This document shows, in pieces, positions 24,146-31,165 of a stretch of DNA of 64,000 nt (positions are counted from its first letter, which is position 1; every line of letters starts with the position of its first letter). Source of the DNA: Acidobacteriota bacterium (GTDB lineage Bacteria; Acidobacteriota; Vicinamibacteria; Vicinamibacterales; UBA2999). The notes beneath the pieces were generated by a model. That model was not told the DNA's origin and made no database searches. It saw only the letters and a program-made list of their open reading frames with translations. Both the position numbers and the translations under genes were made by a program. The stretch spans positions 32,764-96,763 of the forward strand of contig CAUJDN010000051.1 in NCBI GenBank assembly GCA_963169195.1, in the 5' to 3' direction.

Positions 24146-26677
24146 TTGAAGCGCCTGATCACGTCCGGACTGCTCGTCCTCCTGGGTGCCCTTGCGGGCG
24201 GTGCATGGTGGTGGGCCAGGCAGTCCCTGCCTGCCCTGGACGGCGAACTGGGGGTCGCCGGCCTGATCGACCCTGTCGAGGTGGTCTTCGACGGCCACGG
24301 CGTGCCCCACGTCTACGCCCGTGATCCGGCGGACGCCTGGTTCGCCGCGGGTGTCATGCACGCGCGTGACCGCCTGTGGCAGATGGAGCTGTACCGGCGC
24401 GTGACCAGCGGACGGCTGTCCGAGGTGATGGGCGAGGTCACCCTGCCCGTCGACAAGCGGTTCCTCACGCTGGGCCTGCGGGCCAGTGCCGACGCCGAGT
24501 GGTCGCGCCTCGGGTCCGGGGCGCGCGCCGCGCTCGAGCGCTATGCGGCCGGCGTGAACGCGGTGGCGAGCCGGCTGACGTCCAGGCAGCGGCCTCTCGA
24601 GATGCAGCTGCTGGGCATCACACCCGCGGCGTGGACGCCCGTGGACGCGCTGGCCGTGGCGCGCCTGCTCGCCTGGCGGCTGGCGGAGAACCACCAGGGC
24701 GAGCTCGTGCGTGCCGCCGTCGCAGCCAAGCTGGGGGAGGGCGCCGCGCGTGAGCTGGGAGGACGCTACCCGTCGGACGGGCCGACCGTGCTGCAGGAAC
24801 GGGACCGGTCGGTTTTGCCTGCGCCGGGCGGGGGCGAACGCCGTGACGGCGTCTCGGCCCCGGCGGCCGCGGTCACGCGGCCACCGGCTGCGGCCGGCGC
24901 GCCTTCCGCGCGAGGACTGCAGGCCGCGCGGATGGAACAGGCGTGGCCCGCGGGACTCGAGTGGCTGCGGCCCATGGCCCGGCGCGGCAACAGCAACAAC
25001 TGGGTGGTGTCCGGCCAGCGAACCGCCAGCGGCCGTCCCATCCTGGCCAACGATCCGCACCTGCTCGTGGAGTTTCCGGCCACGTGGTACGAGATGCACC
25101 TCGTCGCGGCGGGCCTGGACGTGACGGGCGTCACGCTGCCCGGTGTGCCGTTCGTGGTCATCGGCCACAACGCGCGCATCGCGTGGGGCTTCACCAACTC
25201 CGGCGCGGACGTCCAGGACCTGTACCTCGAGCGCATCGATCTCGCGCGCAGGCGCTACCTGGCGGCTGGCGGCTGGCAGCCGGCACGGGTGACGCGCGTG
25301 GAGATTCCCGTGCGCGGGCGCGGGCAGGCCGAGCCCTACGACATCTGGGAGACCGAGCACGGGCCCATCTACGCGGATCCGTCGCTCGACTGGGACGCGC
25401 CGCCGGCGTGGACGACGCCGGGGCAGGAGGCTTCGCCGCAGGGACAGGTGCAGGCCTATGCGCTGCGCTGGACGGGACCCGGCGCCGACGTCCTGGGCAG
25501 CTTCGAGGCGCTCAACCGCGCCACGGACTGGGCCAGCTTCCAGGCGGCCATCGACCGGTTCGACATGCCGTCCCAGAACGTGGTCTACGCGGACGTCGAC
25601 GGGAACATCGGCTATGCGCTGAGCGGCCGTGTGCCCGTGCGGACGAGTGGCGACGGCACGATGCCGGTCGCGGGCAACTCGGGTGCCGGCTGGGCGGACG
25701 GCGTGGCCTCCCTGTCACTGCCGCGCGTGCTGAATCCCGGGGCCGGGTACGTGGCTTCGTCGAACAACGAGGTCGATCGGTCGCCTGGAACGATGATCAC
25801 CCGGGACTGGGCCGCGCCGTATCGCGCGCTCCGCCTGCAGCAGGTGCTGGCGGAGGGCCGCGGGCTGGGCGTGGCGCAGATGGCGGCGCTGCAGAACGAC
25901 CTCAGGAGCGCGTCCGCCTCGCGCGTGCTCGCCGGCGCTCCACAGGCGCTCGCGTCGGCGAAGGCGCAGGGAGCCGAGACCTCCGCCGTCGACGCGCTGA
26001 CCGAGCTGGCCGCGTGGGATCAGGTGGTGGACGCACGGCCGGTCGTGACGCTGTACCAGGCGTTCGAGGATGCGCTCTGGCGGCGCACGTTCGTGGACGA
26101 AATGGACGAACCGCTGTTCCGCGTCTTCTACCAGTGGGCTGGCGGCGAGCGCCCGGCGGGCCTGCACGCCATCGTCGACGAGCGGCAGTCGCGGTGGTTC
26201 GACGACATCGCCACGGTGGAGAAGCGCGAGACCCGCGACGACATCTACGTGCTGGCGGCCCGCGACGCCGCCGAGCGCGTGAGCGCCGAGTTCGGCAACG
26301 GGTCGGGACGGGCGTGGGACCGCGTGCACGCCATCCGCTTCGAGCACGCGCTCGGCGACGGGTCGTGGGCCCTGTCGTGGATGCTCGGCAGGGGGCCGGT
26401 ACCGATCGGGGGGGACGGCACCACCGTGATGCGCGTGAGCTGGAACCGCCTGCGGCCGTTCGAGGCCTGGGAATATCCCTCGTGGCGGCAGGTGCTCGAC
26501 GTGGGCCGGTGGGACGAGTCCCGCGTGGTGCTGCCCGCCGGTCAGTCGGGCCACGTGCTCAGCCCGCACCATTTCGACCAGAACGAGCTCTGGCGCACGG
26601 GCCAGTACCGTGTCCACGCGTTCTCGCGGGATGCCGTGCTCCAGTCGCGCGCGCACCGCCTGGTGCTGGTGCCCTGA
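24146..26677 (+). CDS. Penicillin acylase family (Ntn-hydrolase) protein
   Basis: An 843-residue exported amidohydrolase of the S45 family (penicillin/cephalosporin/acyl-homoserine-lactone acylases). It is made as a precursor that self-cleaves. The new N-terminal nucleophile is Ser283 in RRGNSNNWVV, followed by ILANDPHLLVEFPATWYEMHL and GVPFVVIGHNARIAWGFTNSG. The N-terminus is a signal-anchor (LITSGLLVLLGALAGGAWWW), preceded by a TTG start. The spacer region (about 215-270) is Ala/Pro-rich. The natural substrate may be an acylated amino compound or an AHL; sequence alone does not decide. Divergent from the ABC operon. Confidence 0.92.
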   Translation: MKRLITSGLLVLLGALAGGAWWWARQSLPALDGELGVAGLIDPVEVVFDGHGVPHVYARDPADAWFAAGVMHARDRLWQMELYRRVTSGRLSEVMGEVTLPVDKRFLTLGLRASADAEWSRLGSGARAALERYAAGVNAVASRLTSRQRPLEMQLLGITPAAWTPVDALAVARLLAWRLAENHQGELVRAAVAAKLGEGAARELGGRYPSDGPTVLQERDRSVLPAPGGGERRDGVSAPAAAVTRPPAAAGAPSARGLQAARMEQAWPAGLEWLRPMARRGNSNNWVVSGQRTASGRPILANDPHLLVEFPATWYEMHLVAAGLDVTGVTLPGVPFVVIGHNARIAWGFTNSGADVQDLYLERIDLARRRYLAAGGWQPARVTRVEIPVRGRGQAEPYDIWETEHGPIYADPSLDWDAPPAWTTPGQEASPQGQVQAYALRWTGPGADVLGSFEALNRATDWASFQAAIDRFDMPSQNVVYADVDGNIGYALSGRVPVRTSGDGTMPVAGNSGAGWADGVASLSLPRVLNPGAGYVASSNNEVDRSPGTMITRDWAAPYRALRLQQVLAEGRGLGVAQMAALQNDLRSASASRVLAGAPQALASAKAQGAETSAVDALTELAAWDQVVDARPVVTLYQAFEDALWRRTFVDEMDEPLFRVFYQWAGGERPAGLHAIVDERQSRWFDDIATVEKRETRDDIYVLAARDAAERVSAEFGNGSGRAWDRVHAIRFEHALGDGSWALSWMLGRGPVPIGGDGTTVMRVSWNRLRPFEAWEYPSWRQVLDVGRWDESRVVLPAGQSGHVLSPHHFDQNELWRTGQYRVHAFSRDAVLQSRAHRLVLVP

Positions 26678-26755
26678 CGAAGGGCCGCGCCTGCGGCGCG
26701 GTGGGGCCGTGGCTCTGCCGCGGGAGGGGTTCTCCGCACTCCGCTCCCCTGCACC

Positions 26756-26785
26756 TTGCACCCCTGCACCCCGCTCCGATAACAT
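26756..26785 (+). promoter_or_regulatory. Promoter of the cadC-cadA-like pair
   Basis: TTGCAC (26756-26761) is followed after 16 or 18 bases by GATAAC (26778-26783) or TAACAT (26780-26785), a reasonable sigma70-like promoter. The -10 region runs into the inverted-repeat operator. Confidence 0.45.
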
Positions 26786-26806
26786 ATGAACACCTGCTCA
26801 TATGTT
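26781..26806. promoter_or_regulatory. ArsR/SmtB-type operator overlapping the cadC-like start codon
   Basis: Perfect 9-base arms AACATATGA (26781-26789) and TCATATGTT (26798-26806) are separated by 8 bases. The 24-base core has the 12-12 dyad layout of SmtB/CadC operators, with ATATGAnCA half sites. The right arm contains the ATG of the repressor gene (26802), so bound repressor would cover the start region. This is strong sequence evidence for autoregulation. Confidence 0.75.
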
Positions 26807-27212
26807 CAAGCCTGCCGACTCCTGTGACGTCATCCAGATCGATCTCGCCCGCGTCAGGCGGTTGAGGGCCGCGCTGGTCGGCGGCGACGCCGTCACGGGC
26901 CTGGCCGACACCTTCCGCGCCCTCGGGGATCCGACGCGCGTCCGCATCCTGGACGTGCTGTCGCATGGCGAGCTGTGCGTGTGCGACCTGGCCGCGGTGC
27001 TGTCGCTCTCGCAGTCGGCGGTCTCCCACCAGCTGCGGCTCCTCCGCAGCCTGCGGCTGGTCCGCGCCCGGCGTGACGGACGCATGGTCTTCTACGCGCT
27101 CGACGACCTGCACGTCGTGGACCTGCTGAGGCAGGGACTGAAGCACGTCGGGGAGGCGCCCGCCCGCGCCGCCGCGAGGCGGCCGACCTCGCGCACCCGG
27201 AGCGTGCGGTGA
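26802..27212 (+). CDS. ArsR/SmtB-family metal-responsive repressor (CadC-like)
   Basis: A 136-residue winged-helix repressor (RALGDPTRVRILDVL, then SQSAVSHQLRLLRSLRLVRARRDGRMVFYAL). Two metal sites are visible. One is CadC-like: Cys59 and Cys61 in ELCVCDL, with Cys8 near the N-terminus. The other is the SmtB/CzrA alpha-5 site D102-x-H104-x10-H115-x2-E118. Metal binding (Cd, Pb or Zn) should release it from the inverted repeat over its own start codon. It overlaps the ATPase gene by 4 bases. Confidence 0.93.
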   Translation: MFKPADSCDVIQIDLARVRRLRAALVGGDAVTGLADTFRALGDPTRVRILDVLSHGELCVCDLAAVLSLSQSAVSHQLRLLRSLRLVRARRDGRMVFYALDDLHVVDLLRQGLKHVGEAPARAAARRPTSRTRSVR

Positions 27213-29134
27213 GCGCTCACGCGCACGGCGCGGCGGTCGGGTGTGACCACTGCGTCGCGGAGCCGCCGCGGCCCACGGCGGCGCGCGCGCGCGGCGTGCT
27301 CGCCACGCTGGCGGCCGTGCTCCTCGGCGTCGGGTGCCTCGCGGACCTGGCGTGGGGCACGCCGACGTGGTCGCAGCCGGTCTTCCTCGCGGCGGTGGCC
27401 GCGGGCATCGTCTTCCCGGCGCAGCGGGCCTGGACGGCCCTGGGCCGTGGCACGCTCGACATCAACGCGCTCATGGTCATCGCCGTGGCCGGCGCCATCG
27501 TGATTGGGGAGTGGGAAGAGGCCGCCATGGTGGTGTTCCTCTTCGCCGTGGCGCAGTGGCTCGAATCGCGGAGCGTCGAGCGCGCCCGCCGGGCGATCCG
27601 GTCGCTCCTCGACCTCACGCCTCCCCAGGCGCGCCTCGAGGAGCACGGCGCCGAGCGCCTGGTACCGGTCGATGTCGTCGCGCCGGGGCAGACCATCCGC
27701 GTGGCCCCCGGGGAGCGCGTCCCGCTGGACGGGACGGTGCTCGACGGGCGGTCGGACGTCGATCAGGCGCCCATCACGGGCGAGTCGGTGCCCGTCGAGA
27801 AGGCCGTCGGCGACGACGTGTTCGCCGGCACCATCAACGGCCATGGCGCCCTCACGGTCAGCGTGACGCGTCGCCGCGACGACACGACGCTGGCGCGCAT
27901 CATCCACCTCGTGGAGCAGGCGCAATCGGAGCGCGCGCCGGTGCAGCAGTTCATCGACCGCTTCGCCGAGTGGTACACGCCCGCCGTCGTGGTGCTGGCT
28001 GCGCTCATCGGCGTCGTGCCGACGCTGGCGGGCGGCGACGCCGCCACCTGGATATATCGCGCGCTCGTCGTGCTGGTCGTGGCGTGCCCCTGCGCGCTGG
28101 TGATCTCGACGCCGGTGTCGATGGTGTCGGCGCTGGCCGGCGCGGCCCGGCACGGCGTGCTCATCAAGGGCGGCGCCGCGCTCGAGCGCCTCGCCGGCGT
28201 GTCCACGCTCGCCTTCGACAAGACCGGGACCCTCACCCGCGGCGAGGTTGCGGTCGGCGTGACGGAACCGCTGGACGGGATCGGCGAGGAGGAGCTGCTG
28301 CGCCTGGCGGCGGCCGTGGAGCAGCACTCGGAGCATCCCGTGGGCACGGCCATCGTGCGCGCCGCGCGGGATCGTGGTCTCGCGCTGGCTCGTGCGACGG
28401 CCGTCCGGGCGCTGCCCGGCCTCGGCGTCGAGGGGATCATCGACGGCGCCACCGTGCTGTGCGCGGCGCCGCGCATCCTCGACGAGCAGCAACGGCTAGA
28501 CGCCGGCCTCGCGGCGCGGGCCGACCGCATTGTCGCCGCCGGCATGTCACCCGTCGTGGTGCTGCGCGACGGGCGGGCCCTGGGCCTCATCGGCGTGGCC
28601 GATCGCGAGCGCGACGCGGCGCGCGCCGTCGTCTCGGACCTGCACCGGCAGGGCATCTCGAGGGTGGCGATGCTGACCGGCGATCATGCCGCCACGGCGC
28701 GGGCCGTCGCGGCGCGCGTCGGGGTGGACGACGTGCGCGCCGAACTGCTGCCGGCCGACAAGGTCGCCGCCATCGGCAGCCTGCGTCGCGGCGGCCGCAT
28801 CGCGATGGTCGGCGACGGCATCAACGATGCGCCGGCGCTGGCTGCCGCCGACGTGGGCATCGTCATGGGCGCCATCGGCAGCGACGCCGCCATCGAGACC
28901 GCCGACATCGCGCTGATGGCCGACGACCTCTCGAAGGTGCCCTACGCGATCCGGCTGAGCCGCGCGACGGTGCGGAACGTGCGTGCGAACGTGGCCATCG
29001 CGCTCGGGCTGAAGGCGGCCTTCGTGGTGGCGGCGGCGGCGGGCGTCGCCACGTTGTGGATGGCCGTGTTGGCCGACACCGGGGCGTCGGTCATCGTGCT
29101 CGCCAACGCACTGCGGCTCCGGCGGTTCGCATAG
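27209..29134 (+). CDS. P1B-type Cd/Zn/Pb-exporting ATPase (CadA/ZntA-like)
   Basis: A 641-residue heavy-metal efflux ATPase of the inner membrane. Motifs in order: the TGES actuator loop in ITGESVPVEK, the transmembrane metal motif CPC in VACPCALVIS, the phosphorylated Asp337 in DKTGT, the HP locus SEHPVG, and GDGINDAPAL. It lacks a full N-terminal ferredoxin-like HMA domain. A short His/Cys segment (AHAHGAAVGCDHC) stands in its place. It starts at GTG 27209, overlapping the cadC-like repressor stop by 4 bases (GTGA), and so forms a two-gene metal-induced operon. Confidence 0.94.
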   Translation: MSAHAHGAAVGCDHCVAEPPRPTAARARGVLATLAAVLLGVGCLADLAWGTPTWSQPVFLAAVAAGIVFPAQRAWTALGRGTLDINALMVIAVAGAIVIGEWEEAAMVVFLFAVAQWLESRSVERARRAIRSLLDLTPPQARLEEHGAERLVPVDVVAPGQTIRVAPGERVPLDGTVLDGRSDVDQAPITGESVPVEKAVGDDVFAGTINGHGALTVSVTRRRDDTTLARIIHLVEQAQSERAPVQQFIDRFAEWYTPAVVVLAALIGVVPTLAGGDAATWIYRALVVLVVACPCALVISTPVSMVSALAGAARHGVLIKGGAALERLAGVSTLAFDKTGTLTRGEVAVGVTEPLDGIGEEELLRLAAAVEQHSEHPVGTAIVRAARDRGLALARATAVRALPGLGVEGIIDGATVLCAAPRILDEQQRLDAGLAARADRIVAAGMSPVVVLRDGRALGLIGVADRERDAARAVVSDLHRQGISRVAMLTGDHAATARAVAARVGVDDVRAELLPADKVAAIGSLRRGGRIAMVGDGINDAPALAAADVGIVMGAIGSDAAIETADIALMADDLSKVPYAIRLSRATVRNVRANVAIALGLKAAFVVAAAAGVATLWMAVLADTGASVIVLANALRLRRFA

Positions 29135-29268
29135 CGGGCCGTGGGCCGTGTCACGGGACCGCGCCGATCACGCCCGCACGAGCGGGACGAGGGGCACCGG
29201 TGTTCCCGGTCGTTCATCGCGCCCTTCGTGTCCCACGGGTTTGGTGACGCGCCGCTGCCGCGCCCGGC

Positions 29269-30027
29269 TCACTCGCCCGGTGGATCCGTCGGCCCGGGAG
29301 CCGCTTCGGCCTTTGCCTTGTCCTCGGCGAAGTGGGCGTCCACGAAGTCGTCGATGGCCGTCTGGTCCGTCGCGTCCACGCGCGTGAAGCACAGGCCCAT
29401 GCCCGACTTGGCGTCGCTCCAGCACACGCGCGCATCCAGGTCGATGTCCTTCTTCGACCCCGGCAGGCGGAAGCGCAGCTTCACGTCCGTATCGCGCTCG
29501 AGCGGGCTCGTGGTGCGGATGGCCATCCCGCCGCGGTTGATGTTCAACGTGAGCGCCGCGGCGATGGTGCCGCCCGCGCGATAGGCGATGGGGATGCCCA
29601 GCACGAGGCGCGGCGAGCCGCGCCGATTGAAGTTGTCGGGGAACAGGTGCGGCGCGAGCGCGGGGAGGATGTGCTGTGCCGCGCTGTACTCGTTGATGTA
29701 GCCGCTGACGCCCAGCGACGCCAGCGCCCGCACCTCGTCGGCGCTCGAGACCGTCCCGCTGAACACCAGGATGGGGAGGCGCCCGCCATCGAGCTTCCGC
29801 ACGGCCCGGATGAGCTCGACGCCGGACTGGTGGGGCAGCTTCAGGTCGACGAGGAGAAGGTCGATGTCCTCCAGGTCGGCGCGCACGCGTGCCAGCAGTT
29901 CCGCGGCGCTCCTGGCAAACGTCGCACGGTGTCCCGCGCCCTCGATCGCGGCCATGAAGCGCTCGCGGACGAAGGGCGTGTCGTCTGCGATCAGCACCGT
30001 CTTGCCCGGCCCGGCAGATGACGTCAT
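29269..30027 (-). CDS. Response regulator with REC and PilZ domains
   Basis: A 252-residue protein. The N-terminal receiver domain (about 9-125) has the acidic pair in IADDTPF and the phospho-acceptor Asp in LLLVDLKLP. A C-terminal PilZ domain (about 140-230) has the RxxxR motif in RRGSPR. The second c-di-GMP element normally reads (D/N)xSxxG but here is NINRGG, so Ser is replaced by Asn and binding is uncertain. An acidic/Pro-rich tail ends the protein. ATG 30027 sits 9 bases behind a TATACT hexamer; the frame is open further upstream but crosses the divergent promoter. Confidence 0.87.
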   Translation of the reverse strand: MTSSAGPGKTVLIADDTPFVRERFMAAIEGAGHRATFARSAAELLARVRADLEDIDLLLVDLKLPHQSGVELIRAVRKLDGGRLPILVFSGTVSSADEVRALASLGVSGYINEYSAAQHILPALAPHLFPDNFNRRGSPRLVLGIPIAYRAGGTIAAALTLNINRGGMAIRTTSPLERDTDVKLRFRLPGSKKDIDLDARVCWSDAKSGMGLCFTRVDATDQTAIDDFVDAHFAEDKAKAEAAPGPTDPPGE

Positions 30028-30036
30028 ACGCCCGTG

Positions 30037-30046
30037 AGTATATAAT
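30037..30046. promoter_or_regulatory. Overlapping divergent -10 elements, REC-PilZ gene / zinc-ribbon gene
   Basis: TATAAT (30041-30046, plus) faces the zinc-ribbon gene with a leader of about 30 bases and an AAGGAG ribosome site at 30068-30073. TATACT (30042-30037, minus) faces the REC-PilZ gene and ends 9 bases before its ATG, implying a nearly leaderless transcript in that direction. Confidence 0.55.
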
Positions 30047-30081
30047 CCCTTCAGGTTCATCGGCCGCAAGGAGCCTTTTTC

Positions 30082-30345
30082 ATGTCTGCCATCTGTCCCG
30101 AGTGCGATTCCGCCGTCGAGATCGACGAAATGGACGTCGACGTCGGCGACGAGCTCACCTGCTCGGAGTGCGGCTCTCTGCTCCGCGTGGCCAGCGACTC
30201 GCCCCTCGAGCTCGAAGTCGCCGACGACGACGACCTGGACGATGAGGACGAAGACGAGGACGACGTCGAGGACGAGGATGGGGAACTCGACGAAGACGAC
30301 GACGAGGACGAGGACGAGGACGAGGAGTTCGACGACGAAGACTGA
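30082..30345 (+). CDS. LysW-like zinc-ribbon protein with polyacidic tail
   Basis: An 87-residue protein. The N-terminal half is a small zinc ribbon (C5-x2-C8 and C27-x2-C30 in AICPECDSAVEIDEMDV and LTCSECGSLLRV) like the amino-group carrier LysW and related 'lysine biosynthesis' zinc ribbons. Instead of the short LysW C-terminus (usually EDWGE), it ends with 40 residues of which 35 are Asp or Glu. The role is unknown. It starts at ATG 30082 behind AAGGAG. The larE GTG lies one base after its TGA, so co-translation is likely. Confidence 0.82.
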   Translation: MSAICPECDSAVEIDEMDVDVGDELTCSECGSLLRVASDSPLELEVADDDDLDDEDEDEDDVEDEDGELDEDDDEDEDEDEEFDDED

Positions 30346-30346
30346 C

Positions 30347-31165
30347 GTGGTCGGCCTGAAGGCCGCCCGCCTCGAGGCCCGGCTCGCCGAGCTCGGGTCG
30401 GTCATCGTCGCGTTCAGCGGCGGCGTCGACAGTGCCTACCTGGCCGTGACGGCGTCCCGACTCCTGGGCCCTCGCGCCCTCGCCATCACGGCCGTCAGTG
30501 CCAGCTACCCGGAGACACACCGGCAGCTGGCGCTGCGCGTGGCCCGCGAGTTCTCCCTGCACCACGAGTTCATCGAGACCGGGGAGATCGACCGCCCCGA
30601 GTACCGCGCCAACCCGTCCAACCGCTGCTACTTCTGCAAGGACGAGCTGTACGTGCACCTCGCCGCGACCGCCCGCGCGCGCGGCATCGCGCACGTGGTC
30701 GACGGCAACAACGCCGACGACCGCGGCGACTACCGGCCCGGCCGGCAGGCCGCTCGCGAGCACGGCGTGCTGAGCCCGCTGGACGAAGCGGACCTCACCA
30801 AGGACGACATCCGCCAGCTGGCGCGCCGCGCCGGCATGAGCACGTGGGACGAGCCCGCCTCGGCGTGCCTGTCCTCCCGCATTCCGTACGGCAGCGCGGT
30901 CACCCGCGAGAAGCTGCGGCAGATCGAGCGGGCCGAAGAGGCAGTCCGGGCGCTGGGATTCCGCATCTTCCGCGTGCGCCACCACGATGTCACGGCCCGC
31001 CTGGAGATCTCGCGCGGTGAAATGGCGCGCGCGCTCGAGCCCGGCGTCAACGAGCGCCTCGTCGCTGCCCTGAAGGCTGTGGGGTACCAGTTCGTGAGCC
31101 TCGACCTGCAGGGCTACCGGCTGGGCAGCCACAACGAGGCGCTCAGCCTTCGGCCCGTGCCGTGA
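30347..31165 (+). CDS. larE: ATP-dependent sacrificial sulfur transferase LarE-like
   Basis: A 272-residue PP-loop protein (SGGVDSAYLAV) of the LarE family, which donates sulfur from a conserved cysteine during synthesis of the nickel-pincer cofactor. Family marks are NRCYFCKDELY, DGNNADDRGDYRPG, EPASACLSSRIPYG (candidate sacrificial Cys) and RVRHHDVTARLEI. larB and larC are not in the window, and LarE relatives exist outside nickel-pincer synthesis, so the pathway is an inference. GTG 30347 follows the zinc-ribbon stop. The 3' end overlaps the next gene by 4 bases. Confidence 0.88.
   Translation: MVGLKAARLEARLAELGSVIVAFSGGVDSAYLAVTASRLLGPRALAITAVSASYPETHRQLALRVAREFSLHHEFIETGEIDRPEYRANPSNRCYFCKDELYVHLAATARARGIAHVVDGNNADDRGDYRPGRQAAREHGVLSPLDEADLTKDDIRQLARRAGMSTWDEPASACLSSRIPYGSAVTREKLRQIERAEEAVRALGFRIFRVRHHDVTARLEISRGEMARALEPGVNERLVAALKAVGYQFVSLDLQGYRLGSHNEALSLRPVP

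Noticed and set aside
30019..30028. Palindrome ATGACGTCAT as an operator
   Set aside because: It coincides with the first codons of the REC-PilZ gene and has no second copy or known bacterial regulator match; chance is a sufficient explanation.
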